Assembly: GCA_039683515.1 (NCBI GenBank)
Contig: JBDKRG010000058.1
Location: 62,001-126,000 of the forward strand
Direction of reading: 5' to 3'
Length of the DNA stretch: 64,000 nucleotides
From: JAJFUE01 sp039683515
Lineage (GTDB): Bacteria; Sumerlaeota; Sumerlaeia; MVZB01
The notes under the pieces: model-generated
Databases searched by the model: none
What the model saw: only the letters and a program-made list of their open reading frames with translations
What the model was told of the DNA's origin: nothing
Position numbers and translations under genes: made by a program
Shown: positions 1 through 7,994 of the stretch, in pieces
How positions within the stretch are numbered: the first letter of the stretch is position 1
How the letters are laid out: each line of letters begins with the position of its first letter

Positions 1-750
1 ACCTTCACCTCCGAAACCCTCTGCCCGTCGGCCGCCTGCCAGGTCCAGAGGGATCTCGGCGTCACCCGCCCGATCCCGGCCTTCGACCTCGTCGCCGCGT
101 GCTCGGGCTTCATTTACGGCTGCTCGGTGGCCGCCAGCTTCGTGCGCTCGGGCGTCTACCGGCGTGTGCTGGTCATCGGCGTCGACGCCGTCAGCAAGTT
201 TATCGACTGGACCGACCGCAACACGTGCGTGCTGTTCGCCGACGGCGGCGGCGCGGCGGTCATCGGCCCGGTCGAGAAGGGCCGCGGCCTCCTCGGCCAG
301 AGCCTCGGCGCGGACGGCACGGGCGCCGACGCCATCAAGCTCATGTCCTCGGGCGTCTCGGATCCGTTCAACCTGACCGCGCTCAACGGCCACCGCCACA
401 CGATCAGCATGAACGGCCACGACGTCTTCAAGTTCGCGACGCGGATCCTCGGGACCGCGGTCGAGGAGGCGCTCGCCAACGCCGGCGGCGGGCTCAAGGC
501 CGCCGACCTCGACCTGATCATCCCGCACCAGGCCAACGTCCGGATCATCGAGTCGGCCGCCAAGAAGCTGAAGCTCCCGATGGACCGGTTCGTGATCAAC
601 ATCGACAAGTTCGGCAACACCTCGGCCGGCACGGTCCCGCTGGCGATGCAGGACGCGCGCCGGGAGGGCCGGCTCAAGCCCGGCACGTTGTTCGCCGTGG
701 TCGCGTTCGGCGGCGGGCTGACCTACGCCGCCAGTATCTGGCGCTGGTAA
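1..750 (+). CDS. fabH: beta-ketoacyl-ACP synthase III (FabH), 5'-truncated by window edge
   Basis: The C-terminal 249 residues of a thiolase-fold condensing enzyme are visible, read in frame from base 1. FabH condenses acetyl-CoA or another acyl-CoA with malonyl-ACP to start type II fatty acid synthesis in the cytoplasm. All three catalytic residues can be seen: Cys in AACSGF (bases 100-102), His in IPHQANVRII (bases 526-528) and Asn in NTSAGT (bases 616-618). The Cys-His-Asn triad and the QANVRII ACP-contact motif separate FabH from the Cys-His-His elongating synthases (FabB/FabF). The start and the first ~80 residues lie outside the window. A small lipoprotein gene follows 10 bases after the stop, probably on the same transcript. 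A FabH-like 3-oxoacyl synthase of secondary metabolism cannot be excluded without upstream context. Confidence 0.93.
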   Translation, partial: TFTSETLCPSAACQVQRDLGVTRPIPAFDLVAACSGFIYGCSVAASFVRSGVYRRVLVIGVDAVSKFIDWTDRNTCVLFADGGGAAVIGPVEKGRGLLGQSLGADGTGADAIKLMSSGVSDPFNLTALNGHRHTISMNGHDVFKFATRILGTAVEEALANAGGGLKAADLDLIIPHQANVRIIESAAKKLKLPMDRFVINIDKFGNTSAGTVPLAMQDARREGRLKPGTLFAVVAFGGGLTYAASIWRW

Positions 751-760
751 GGCAATCCCG

Positions 761-1042
761 ATGCTCAAATCGCTCCGCTGCTTCATGGCTGTTGTGATCC
801 TTGCCGCCGCGCTGACGGCGGCCGGCTGCTCGCTCTACCGCAACGACCGCTGCTACCTGTCCGACGAGCAGTACGCCGTCGCCCGCGAGCTGTTCGTCCA
901 GACTGGCTCGCTCGACCTCGTCCAGCAGCGCCTCGTGGCCCTTCAGTGGAAAATCTCGGAACGCAACGAAGCCGTCTACCGCCTGCAGAAGGAATTCGAG
1001 GTCCTGCCCGAGGAACTGCCGGCCGCGGCGCCCAAGAAATAA
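761..1042 (+). CDS. small predicted lipoprotein of unknown function
   Basis: The product has 93 residues. A short charged N-terminus is followed by a hydrophobic stretch (about residues 8-21) ending in a lipobox, LTAAGC, so signal peptidase II cleavage and lipidation at Cys23 are predicted. The mature part is about 70 residues and looks helical and charged, with a Pro/Ala-rich end. No family is recognised. It starts 10 bases after the fabH stop and is followed by a rho-independent terminator, so it is probably the last gene of the fabH transcript. The pairing with fabH gives no clear functional hint. The coding call rests on the clean lipoprotein signal and the GC-rich third positions. Confidence 0.7.
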   Translation: MLKSLRCFMAVVILAAALTAAGCSLYRNDRCYLSDEQYAVARELFVQTGSLDLVQQRLVALQWKISERNEAVYRLQKEFEVLPEELPAAAPKK

Positions 1043-1100
1043 AACCCGAAATTCGAATATCTAAATTAGAAACAAATCCTAATATTATATTTCACATGAT
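1043..1100. repeat. AT-rich degenerate intergenic repeat, family A
   Basis: This is a low-GC run of short near-repeats of the type AATTCGAAT / GAAACAAATCCTAA, directly after a stop codon. The same vocabulary recurs at 7751-7915 and 9516-9615, always between genes. It has no coding potential. Confidence 0.55.
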
Positions 1101-1103
1101 AAC

Positions 1104-1127
1104 GGCCCCGAATAGGGGCTTTTTTAT
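1104..1127 (+). terminator. rho-independent terminator after the fabH-lipoprotein unit
   Basis: GCCCC and GGGGC arms pair around a GAATA loop (1105-1119) and are followed by a seven-T tract. The position, about 60 bases after the lipoprotein stop, fits the end of the plus-strand transcript. Confidence 0.75.
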
Positions 1128-1188
1128 TGGGGCCCGAACGGGACACGGAGTGTCGGGCCGGAGACCCGACCTGCCTGCTTGCGGAAAG

Positions 1189-1908
1189 CTAATCCGAATG
1201 CCTCGTTGGCCGGATTGCGAGGTATTGTTTTCTGGCTGCGGCGGGGAATTTCTCGATCGCGTAGCGGAGCATCGTGCGCGGCATGCCTGCCGCGTGCTTG
1301 TTGAGGAACGGGATCAGCGCGGTGGTCGATTCCTTGCCGACTTCGCGCAGCATCCAGCCGGTCGCCTTGTGGATGAGGTCGTGCCGATCGGCCATCAGGA
1401 TTTCGGCCAGCCGAAGCGTCGTGTCGCAGTCGTGGTGCTTAATGAAATACAGCGAGGCGACGATCGCCATGCGCCGCTCCCAGAGGTTCGGCGACTTGGC
1501 GAATTCGAACAGGGGCTCGGGGGCGCGCTCAAACAGATACGCGCCCATGATCTTCGGCGCCGAGATGTCCACGAGGTCCCAGTTGTTGATCCATCGCTTA
1601 TGCTTCACGTAGAAGTTGAAGATGGTTGTCTGTTCCGATGCGTCGGCGCGGCCGAATTTGATGACGAGAATAAGCAGTGCGATCGCTCGTTCCTCGTGAT
1701 ACGCCGACTTGATCAGCCGGCCGATGTCCGGCAGTTTCAGATCGGCATATTTTTTACAAACCGCCCGGCAGGCGGGCGCCGTGAGGCCCAGGAATTGATC
1801 CCCTTCGCCGTATTCGCCGTCGCCCGTCTTGAAATAGCGCCGAACGGCCTCGGCCCGAACCGGGTCGGCCAGCGCTCGCGCTTCGTCGATAAGGTCCTGT
1901 AAAGGCAT
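1189..1908 (-). CDS. DNA alkylation repair protein, AlkD-like HEAT-repeat glycosylase
   Basis: The 239-residue length is normal for the AlkD family (all-helical HEAT-like repeats). AlkD enzymes excise N3- and N7-alkylated purines without base flipping. The signature NNWDLVD is present; Trp110 and Asp114 match the catalytic Trp/Asp pair described for Bacillus cereus AlkD, and Trp185 in GWMLRE matches the third key aromatic residue. The C-terminal MPRTMLRYAIEKF is also typical of the family. Its start codon directly abuts the stop of the upstream phosphatase gene (start at 1908, stop from 1909), so the two are almost certainly co-transcribed and translationally coupled. The family is clear; substrate range is not readable from sequence. 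Confidence 0.9.
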   Translation of the reverse strand: MPLQDLIDEARALADPVRAEAVRRYFKTGDGEYGEGDQFLGLTAPACRAVCKKYADLKLPDIGRLIKSAYHEERAIALLILVIKFGRADASEQTTIFNFYVKHKRWINNWDLVDISAPKIMGAYLFERAPEPLFEFAKSPNLWERRMAIVASLYFIKHHDCDTTLRLAEILMADRHDLIHKATGWMLREVGKESTTALIPFLNKHAAGMPRTMLRYAIEKFPAAARKQYLAIRPTRHSD

Positions 1909-2721
1909 TTACTCCTCGGCAATCTGAAACGTGTCCAACTTCGTCAGGGCCAGGAGTTGTTCCTGGAGGAGGCCGTTGCTGGCGACGCCGTGGGTGGCGA
2001 GCCCTTGCGGCGCCTCGTCGCCGGGGTTGCCGTCCATGTCGGTGAACACGCCGCCGGCCTCGGTGATGACCGGGATGAGCGGCGCCACGTCCCACGGGTT
2101 GAGCGCCGGGTCGAGCATCGCGTCGGCGCGGCCGGTCGCGACCATCATGTAGCCGTAGCCGTCGGCCCACGTCCGCGCGAAATGAACCTTCCGCAAGATC
2201 GCGCCGACCAGCCGCGGCCGCTCCGACGCCAAATGCGCATAGTCCGTGCAATGCACGCGCGCCCGCTCCAGGTCAGCGACCCCGCTCACGCGGCACGGCG
2301 CGCCGTTATACGTGCAGCCGAGGCCGGCGGCCGCCGCGCACAGCTCGTCCTGCGGCGGGTTGTAGATGACGCCGACGAGCGACTTGCCCTTGTGCATGAG
2401 CGCGATCAGGATCGTGTAGAGTGGCACGCCGTGGATGAACGCCTGAGTGCCGTCGATCGGGTCGAGCACCCACTTCCACTCGGCATCGGGGTTGACCCGG
2501 CCGAGTTCCTCGCCGAGGATGCCGTGGTCGGGGTATTTCGCGCGAATCTGGTCGACGAGGTATTTTTCGGTCTCGCGGTCGGCGATCGTCACCGGCGACT
2601 GGTCGCTCTTGCGCTCGACCTCGATCGCCGAGCGGTAATACTTGAGCGTGATCTTGCCCGCCTCGCGCGCCAGTCGCGAAGCGAAGGCGAGGTATTCCTT
2701 GAGCTGTTCGGTCCTATCCAT
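1909..2721 (-). CDS. inositol monophosphatase-family phosphatase, likely histidinol-phosphatase type
   Basis: This 270-residue protein belongs to the Mg-dependent IMPase superfamily. Metal-binding residues are visible: the acidic pair in ILGEELG (Glu71-Glu72), the DPIDGT motif (residues 87-92) and the C-terminal NPWDVAPL motif. The overall pattern (TIADRETEKYLVDQIRAKYP early on, WKWVLDPIDGT) resembles HisN-type histidinol-phosphate phosphatases more than SuhB or CysQ, so a role in step 8 of histidine synthesis is plausible. No other his gene is nearby, so the substrate remains open. It lies immediately upstream of the alkD-like gene with no gap. A repeat-filled spacer of 60 bases separates it from the methyltransferase gene upstream. 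Confidence 0.82.
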   Translation of the reverse strand: MDRTEQLKEYLAFASRLAREAGKITLKYYRSAIEVERKSDQSPVTIADRETEKYLVDQIRAKYPDHGILGEELGRVNPDAEWKWVLDPIDGTQAFIHGVPLYTILIALMHKGKSLVGVIYNPPQDELCAAAAGLGCTYNGAPCRVSGVADLERARVHCTDYAHLASERPRLVGAILRKVHFARTWADGYGYMMVATGRADAMLDPALNPWDVAPLIPVITEAGGVFTDMDGNPGDEAPQGLATHGVASNGLLQEQLLALTKLDTFQIAEE

Positions 2722-2734
2722 GTTTCATCTCCAG

Positions 2735-2776
2735 TTCGTGCTCGTGCTCGTGCTCGTAATCGTAATCGAGACTCGA
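2735..2776. repeat. GTGCTCGTAATCG-type intergenic repeat, family B copy 1
   Basis: A run of CGTGCT units changes into CGTAAT units, with GTAATCG twice. Close variants occur at 13691-13735, 16688-16726 and 46914-46960. This copy ends 5 bases before the stop codon (on the minus strand) of the methyltransferase gene. Confidence 0.65.
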
Positions 2777-2781
2777 ACCCA

Positions 2782-4158
2782 TCACACGCTAACATTCCGC
2801 CCCAGCAAAGACAAATTCGGATAGGCGTCGCTCGGGTCGGGGCGGGTGCGGATTTCCTGCCAGCCGGCGGCCGCGGCGATGGCCTCGAGCGCGTGCGGGG
2901 TGAAGTCCCACAGGTGTTCGCAGTTGGCGAAGCCGCGGTGCTTCAAATCCCATGTCGCCCTGAGCGCGTTCGGGACCTCGACGTAGATCCACCCGCCGGG
3001 GGCCGACCGCTCGCGCAGCTCGCGCAGGAGCTTGACCGGGTCGGGGACGTGCTCGAGGACGTGGCTCAGGTAGATCATGTCGTAGGGCGCGCCCGCAGCG
3101 ACTTCCGGCGCGTCGAGGCCGCCGACGGCAAACCGTGCCGACGGGTTGTTGCGCCGCGCGTTCTCGATCGCCCCGGCCGCGAAATCGACGCCGAGATAGC
3201 GCCAGCCGCGCTCGAGCCACAGCGGCGCGTAGAGGCCGCCCCCGCAGCCGAAATCGAGGATCGAGGGGCCCTCTTTTTGCGGCGGTTCGAAGCCGAGCTT
3301 CTCGATGTAGACCGCGACCCGCGCCACCTGCTCGCGCTGGAAGCGGGCGTATTCGCGCCGGCCGACGTAGCGGTAGCCGAGCGCGTAATGCTCGCCGTAA
3401 ATCCCAGCCAGCTTCGCCGCCGGCGGGATCGCGTCGGGCGAGGTGAGCCCCATGCCGCACTCCGGGCAGAAATCGATCGGCCGCGGCCGGTTCAAGACGC
3501 GAAACGCATGCGTGTGTTCGCACGGCGCGTTCCCCGCCCATTCGCGCGCCGCGTCCAGCCTCGGCCTCACCCGCTCGTTCAATCGTTTATCGATCAGGCG
3601 GTTGATATACGCATCGAGCGGTCGCAGCAGCACGCTCAAGGCCCGCCGACTCATCCGCGCCGCCTTTGAACCGTCCCACAGTTCGAGGTCGCGGTAGTAC
3701 GTCCACTTCCGCCGCGCCGGAAATTTGCGGTACGCCTGTCGCCGCGATTCGAGCGCGCCCTGATCGGCTCCTTCCATGAATGGATACGGATGCATCAGCA
3801 CCGACAGGTCCGGTGGATGAGCTTTCAGCAAATCCGTCGGGAACATGGAGAGGCGTTTGTGCGGCTTGCTCTCGCAATAAAATTCGACTTCCAATCCGGG
3901 CGCGGCCGCCACCGCCTCTTCGATCTTCATTTTCGGCATCGGGCGGTCGAGCCACACGTTCACGCGCGATCCGGGATGAAACGTCTCGACCGCATCGATA
4001 AAGCAATTGACATGCTCGAGGTCGCGGCCATCGGCCCACACTTGGACGGTCATCGCCTCGCCGATCGGCCACGTCCGCACGCGCGTCGCGTCGTAAGCCC
4101 GCGCCAGCGGCGAAGCCAGGGAGTGGAGCAAGTCGATGATCACCAATTCACGTTCCAT
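2782..4158 (-). CDS. SAM-dependent methyltransferase with a zinc-finger-like segment and N-terminal extension
   Basis: The protein has 458 residues. The C-terminal ~190 residues form a class I Rossmann methyltransferase: motif I ILDFGCGGG, the acidic LGVDFA segment, and YLSHVLEHVPDP followed by a conserved PGG turn, as in the Methyltransf_11/UbiE-like families. Before this domain is a possible zinc knuckle, with a Cys/His-rich start (CEHTH) paired with FCPECGMG about 20 residues later, as seen in methyltransferases that act on glycan or lipid intermediates. The N-terminal ~200 residues match nothing I recognise; they could be a separate substrate-binding or glycosyltransferase-like domain. 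Downstream of a membrane glycosyltransferase gene on the same strand, it may modify a surface glycan. Substrate unknown. Confidence 0.75.
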   Translation of the reverse strand: MERELVIIDLLHSLASPLARAYDATRVRTWPIGEAMTVQVWADGRDLEHVNCFIDAVETFHPGSRVNVWLDRPMPKMKIEEAVAAAPGLEVEFYCESKPHKRLSMFPTDLLKAHPPDLSVLMHPYPFMEGADQGALESRRQAYRKFPARRKWTYYRDLELWDGSKAARMSRRALSVLLRPLDAYINRLIDKRLNERVRPRLDAAREWAGNAPCEHTHAFRVLNRPRPIDFCPECGMGLTSPDAIPPAAKLAGIYGEHYALGYRYVGRREYARFQREQVARVAVYIEKLGFEPPQKEGPSILDFGCGGGLYAPLWLERGWRYLGVDFAAGAIENARRNNPSARFAVGGLDAPEVAAGAPYDMIYLSHVLEHVPDPVKLLRELRERSAPGGWIYVEVPNALRATWDLKHRGFANCEHLWDFTPHALEAIAAAAGWQEIRTRPDPSDAYPNLSLLGRNVSV

Positions 4159-4248
4159 GTTGGAATTTCAGTTTGGAGTTCAAACTTGAGTTTGCCAATT
4201 TCAGTAAGCACGCTGAAGCTTGAACTCCGAACCGAAATTGAATCTCCG
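4159..4248. repeat. AT-rich intergenic spacer with family A-like words
   Basis: This 90-base spacer consists of imperfect repeats of TTCAGTTTGGAGTTCAAACTTG-like units and their partial complements (GCTTGAACTCCGAACC), giving weak internal dyad symmetry. It separates two minus-strand genes and has no coding potential. Confidence 0.45.
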
Positions 4249-5721
4249 TTACCGTGGGGCCGGCGGCCTCGCCGGCCACTCGATCCTTACCAGCTTTGGA
4301 TCCTCAAAACGATACGCGTAATCGGTCCCCGCCGGCGTCTGGTCCAGGACGATCTTCGCGCGCTTGCCGTGCAGGAACACGTCGGCGTGGAGCTGGGCGT
4401 AGATGCGGCGCCACGGCTCGCCGCCCGGGTGCGGGTGGTCGTAGATCGCGACCGTCGCGCCGGGTTTCCAGTGCGCGGATTCGGCCTCGATCGCGGCCGT
4501 GAACCGCCCGATCGGCGCGGTCAGTTCGCGGCGCGACGCGATGTCGCGCGACACGAAGAAGCTCGCGATGAACGCCATCCAGAGCATTGCGATCACGGCC
4601 GCAACCGGGCGCCGGAAGCGCGAGTTGACGAGGACGCCGACCAGCGCCAGCACGATGAACGGCATCGACGGGTAGGCGAACCGCCCCTGCGGCTTGTCGC
4701 GCATGAGCGAGGCGAGCAGGAGCGGGACGGCCGCCATGACGAGCAGCGTGAGCATCGGCCGCGGCCCGCGCGTCTTCACAAACCTCCACACAATCGCCAC
4801 GAGCGCGATCGCCGTTGTCAGCCGCAGCGCCCAATACGCCGCCGACGGCAGCGCGACCGAAATCAGCGGCCAGTCGATGAGGTGCAGATACGGGATGAAC
4901 AGCGAATCGTAGTAGTCGGTCAGCTGGCGCAGGAAGTTTTTGGGCGAGGGCGTGAACGCGCCGCCGGTCGTGTAGGATGAGGCGGTATGGATCTGCAGGA
5001 ACGCGATCGCGCCGCCGTGGATGAACGACGCGCCCCAGAAACAGGCGAGCGCGCGCCAGGGGCGTCTCGAGCCGCGATCGAGCCCGATCGTCCACAGCGT
5101 CAGCAGGACCGGGAAGATCACGCCGGTTTCCTTGGCCATGACGGCAAGGACCCAGGCCAGGGCGGCGCCGGCGGCCCAGCGGAATTTTTGCGAGGCGAGC
5201 CATTCGTCCCAGCAGAGCAGTCCGGCAAGGAGCCCGACGGCCAGCAGCGAGTCGCAGGAATTCGAAATGGTGATGCCGACGAACCACGTGACGATATGGG
5301 CCGTCAGCAGCATGCAGGCGAGGGGAGCCGCCCAGCGCGAGCGGGGCCAGACGCGGCGCGCGAGCGCTCCGGTCAGGACCGCGGCCAGCGCCGGCGGCAC
5401 GAGCGCGGCCAGGTGAAACGCGAGCGGGCTCAGGCCGAAAAACGTCGTGACCAGCCGCTCCAGAAGCAGGTAGGCCGGCCGCCAGAAACCGTTGCCCTGC
5501 GGCGCGAACATGCCGAGCCCGCCGCCGCCCGCCTGCGGCGCGGCCATGGCGAGGCTCGCGATGTCGTCGCCGACGAAGAACGAGGCGAGGTCGGGCCAGA
5601 AGAGCGCGACCATCACGGCGTACGACGCGGCGAAGCACGCCGCGCCGCGCGCGAGCCCGCCGCCGGATCGGGTATTGACCTGTTGGGACGCCGCCAAGCC
5701 GCTCTCCTCGGTCTCAGTCAT
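4249..5721 (-). CDS. multi-spanning membrane protein, GT-C fold glycosyltransferase-like
   Basis: The 490-residue protein has about ten hydrophobic helices. After the first helix (about residues 30-50) comes FFVGDDIASL, an acidic pair in the first extracytoplasmic loop, where GT-C enzymes (PMT/ArnT-like) carry their catalytic Asp. The C-terminal ~100 residues are soluble and would lie outside the membrane. Such proteins transfer sugars from polyprenyl-phosphate donors to proteins, lipids or glycans at the outer face of the inner membrane. It sits 38 bases downstream of a 297-aa membrane protein gene and upstream of the methyltransferase, so a small envelope-modification operon is possible. 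The GT-C assignment is by topology and the DD motif only. Confidence 0.65.
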   Translation of the reverse strand: MTETEESGLAASQQVNTRSGGGLARGAACFAASYAVMVALFWPDLASFFVGDDIASLAMAAPQAGGGGLGMFAPQGNGFWRPAYLLLERLVTTFFGLSPLAFHLAALVPPALAAVLTGALARRVWPRSRWAAPLACMLLTAHIVTWFVGITISNSCDSLLAVGLLAGLLCWDEWLASQKFRWAAGAALAWVLAVMAKETGVIFPVLLTLWTIGLDRGSRRPWRALACFWGASFIHGGAIAFLQIHTASSYTTGGAFTPSPKNFLRQLTDYYDSLFIPYLHLIDWPLISVALPSAAYWALRLTTAIALVAIVWRFVKTRGPRPMLTLLVMAAVPLLLASLMRDKPQGRFAYPSMPFIVLALVGVLVNSRFRRPVAAVIAMLWMAFIASFFVSRDIASRRELTAPIGRFTAAIEAESAHWKPGATVAIYDHPHPGGEPWRRIYAQLHADVFLHGKRAKIVLDQTPAGTDYAYRFEDPKLVRIEWPARPPAPR

Positions 5722-5759
5722 GGCATTCTATACGTTTTCAGGGCAAATGCAAAAACGGC

Positions 5760-6653
5760 TTATGATCGATCCTGGCCTGTTTCAATCCGGCCGCGCAGTA
5801 TTTCGAGCGTGTCAAGCGCCCGGAGGTGCGCCACGTTCCTTGAGATCGATTTCATCAGGGCAACGACGACAATGAAGAAATAGAGCGTTATGGGCAGAAA
5901 AAAGTTCTCAATGATTGCCGCAACGATTGCAAAACAACCGCCGAGCGATCCATATATCACCACCCGGAGCATTGCGCCGATGAAGGACATTGTCAGGGTC
6001 GGTATCGAAGGCTCTTTCTGACATTTGACCGCCATACGCGCGGTCAATGCGTAGATGCAAAGCAGCAACACCCACGTGAGAGCCAGCAAGATCATCGCGG
6101 CGAAGGCATGATTCAACAGGACATTGTAGAGAACAACATCGGGCGCCGTTATTCTGTTCAAGTATTCCAATGAAAACGCCTTTGATGCATTTGCCGCGAT
6201 ATCAACAGCGACTAAGCCGGCTATGAACTGGAATACGACAAATCCAGGAATCAGGACGGGGGCAACCAGAAATGCAGGCCAGAAATGCCTGCCTGAAAAG
6301 CACGTCAGGACCAGGTCCTCAAGCCGATGCCGCGAAAACATCACGAACGTCCGGTGTTGTAACAGCCATAGCCACAGTAAAAACATAACGAAAAAGAAGA
6401 CCCAAAGCCGATTCGCGGATAAGCGCATGGCGACCTCTCCCACGAGCCCGGCGGTTGTCGACATGATGCGGCACAGCTTTGCGGTGGAGATGAAGACGAT
6501 TGGAAACAACAACCACACAATCCCCGGCCAGCGCGTGAGCCAGCGGATGGACCAGCGGACTTCATAGCGCAGAAGGAACTGCTCGGGCATCCGCCACCAG
6601 CGTGGGATGGCGCGCGGGCGTCGGTAGAAGTACTTGCGGAGCCAGTGCTTCAT
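5760..6653 (-). CDS. integral membrane protein of unknown function, coupled to tilS
   Basis: The product has 297 residues. I chose the ATG at 6653 (MKHWLRKYF) because it overlaps the tilS stop by four bases (ATGA); the open frame continues upstream through tilS but only as an antisense-frame shadow. A basic N-terminus rich in Arg and Trp is followed by about six hydrophobic segments, including WPGIVWLLFPIVFI, LWVFFFVMFLLWLWLLQ and a long C-terminal pair. It ends in a short charged tail. No family is recognised. The four-base overlap implies translational coupling with tRNA-lysidine synthase, which is unusual, since tilS is more often followed by hpt or ftsH. Its base composition is a little lower in GC than neighbouring genes. 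Confidence 0.7.
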   Translation of the reverse strand: MKHWLRKYFYRRPRAIPRWWRMPEQFLLRYEVRWSIRWLTRWPGIVWLLFPIVFISTAKLCRIMSTTAGLVGEVAMRLSANRLWVFFFVMFLLWLWLLQHRTFVMFSRHRLEDLVLTCFSGRHFWPAFLVAPVLIPGFVVFQFIAGLVAVDIAANASKAFSLEYLNRITAPDVVLYNVLLNHAFAAMILLALTWVLLLCIYALTARMAVKCQKEPSIPTLTMSFIGAMLRVVIYGSLGGCFAIVAAIIENFFLPITLYFFIVVVALMKSISRNVAHLRALDTLEILRGRIETGQDRS

Positions 6654-7750
6654 TCTTTGCGGCGCTTTTTGGGTTTGGGCGCGGGCAGGAGCGGTGCGGC
6701 GGCGGCGCGGCGCGCGGCGGGTTCGACCTCCGGCGCAAACGCCAGCAGGCCGGTCTTCAAATGAACGATGTGGATGTGTTCGATCGTGCGCAGCTCGGCG
6801 CCGGGGCGGGCGTTCTCGACGAAGGCGAAGGCCTCGGCGAGCGCGGCCTGGCCGGGCGGGTGCGGCCGCTTGCGCAGCGACCAGAGCCACTCGCGGATGA
6901 GCTGGCGGCGCAGCGGCGGCGATGCCTCGCGCCACAGCGGGTTGTCGAGCGCGAGGCGCGCGGCGGCGGGCGGCTCGGCGGGCCGGGCGAGTTGATTCAG
7001 CATCAGCGTCGCGCCTTCGGTGAGCGCGGCGGCTTCCTGCTCGATCAGTTCGGCGGCGTGCGCGATCCGCTCGGTCGGGTCGAGGCCGATGTGGCGCGTG
7101 ATCGCCGGCAGGAGCTCGTGGCGGACCCAGCCGCGCTTGGTGGCGAGGTTGGTGTTGGTCGGGTCGTCGCGCCAGTCGAGCCCGCGCGCGGCGAGCCACC
7201 GGCGCAGGGCCTCGCGCCGGATCCGCAGGAGCGGCCGGACGATCGTCAGGCCGCCGACGCGCTCGACGGGGCGGATCGCGGCCAGGCCGGTCGGGCCGCT
7301 CCCGGCCAGGAGCCGGATGAGGAACGTTTCGGCGCGGTCGTCGGCCTGGTGGGCGAGCATGAGGGCGTCGGCCTTGAACGCCGCGGCGGCGCGCCGGAAG
7401 CACGCGTGGCGCCCCTGGCGCATCGCGTCCTCGCTGAGCGGTCCCTTGGCGATCAGCTCGTCGCCCAGGCGCTCGAGGAAAAACGGGAGGCCGTGCGCGG
7501 CGGCGCGGTCCGCGACGAACCGGGCCTCGTCGGCGCTTTCGGCCCGCTGGCCGTGATCGACGTGGACGACGGCCAGCTCCCAGCCGAGCTTTGGCGCGAT
7601 CGCCGCCGCCAATTCCAAGAGCGCCATCGAGTCGCCGCCGGCCGAGCAGCCGAGCAAAATGCGGTGCAGAGCAAGATTCTCACTCAGACGGCCGCATGCG
7701 GCCGCAAAGGAGCGCTCGAGAGAGGGGGACTGGTTTCGCAACGGACCCAT
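6650..7750 (-). CDS. tilS: tRNA(Ile)-lysidine synthase TilS
   Basis: The product has 366 residues from the ATG at 7750 (MGPLRNQ); a TTG at 7786 in frame lies in repeat-rich DNA and is less likely. TilS uses ATP to attach lysine to C34 of tRNA-Ile(CAU) so that it reads AUA codons. Seen in order: PP-loop GCSAGGDSMALL, a variant of SGGxDS with Ala as second residue; VVHVDHGQR; LAHQADDRAETFLIRLLAGS; and the NTNLATKRGWVRHEL region. The substrate-binding C-terminal domain is short, ending in an Ala/Lys/Arg-rich tail (PKPKKRRKE). The stop overlaps the start of the following membrane protein gene. The family assignment is secure. Confidence 0.92.
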   Translation of the reverse strand: MGPLRNQSPSLERSFAAACGRLSENLALHRILLGCSAGGDSMALLELAAAIAPKLGWELAVVHVDHGQRAESADEARFVADRAAAHGLPFFLERLGDELIAKGPLSEDAMRQGRHACFRRAAAAFKADALMLAHQADDRAETFLIRLLAGSGPTGLAAIRPVERVGGLTIVRPLLRIRREALRRWLAARGLDWRDDPTNTNLATKRGWVRHELLPAITRHIGLDPTERIAHAAELIEQEAAALTEGATLMLNQLARPAEPPAAARLALDNPLWREASPPLRRQLIREWLWSLRKRPHPPGQAALAEAFAFVENARPGAELRTIEHIHIVHLKTGLLAFAPEVEPAARRAAAAPLLPAPKPKKRRKE

Positions 7751-7994
7751 AAGACCAAAATTGAATGAGAAATGAGAAATGAGCAATGAGAAATGAAAAA
7801 CTAAATTCGAAATCCGAATATCTTAATCCGAAACAAATCCAAAGTCCGAAATCCAAATCCGGATCCATCCCATTGAAGCTTCAATCCGCAATCCGAAATC
7901 CGCAATAGACTTGATCGGGGTTGGGCCGAATGATAAAAGAGCTTAAGGCCGCCGGCGGCGAGCCGGACGGCATAAAGGACACCCAACTTCGCTC
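7751..7994. repeat. intergenic region built of family A repeats (CGAAATCC words)
   Basis: This spacer lies between divergent tilS and the radical SAM gene. Bases 7761-7800 repeat AATGAGAAATGAG four times. Bases 7801-7915 repeat AAATCCGAA-type words (AATTCGAAATCCGAAT, TCCGAAACAAATCC, CAATCCGCAATCCG). This is one of the longest family A blocks in the window. Any promoters of the two divergent genes must lie here, but I see no convincing -35/-10 pair. Confidence 0.7.

Noticed and set aside
1957..3669. 570-codon open frame on the plus strand antisense to the phosphatase and methyltransferase genes
   Set aside because: It runs through real minus-strand genes, its translation is Arg/Ala/Asp-biased with no domain, and GC-rich DNA gives such antisense frames routinely.
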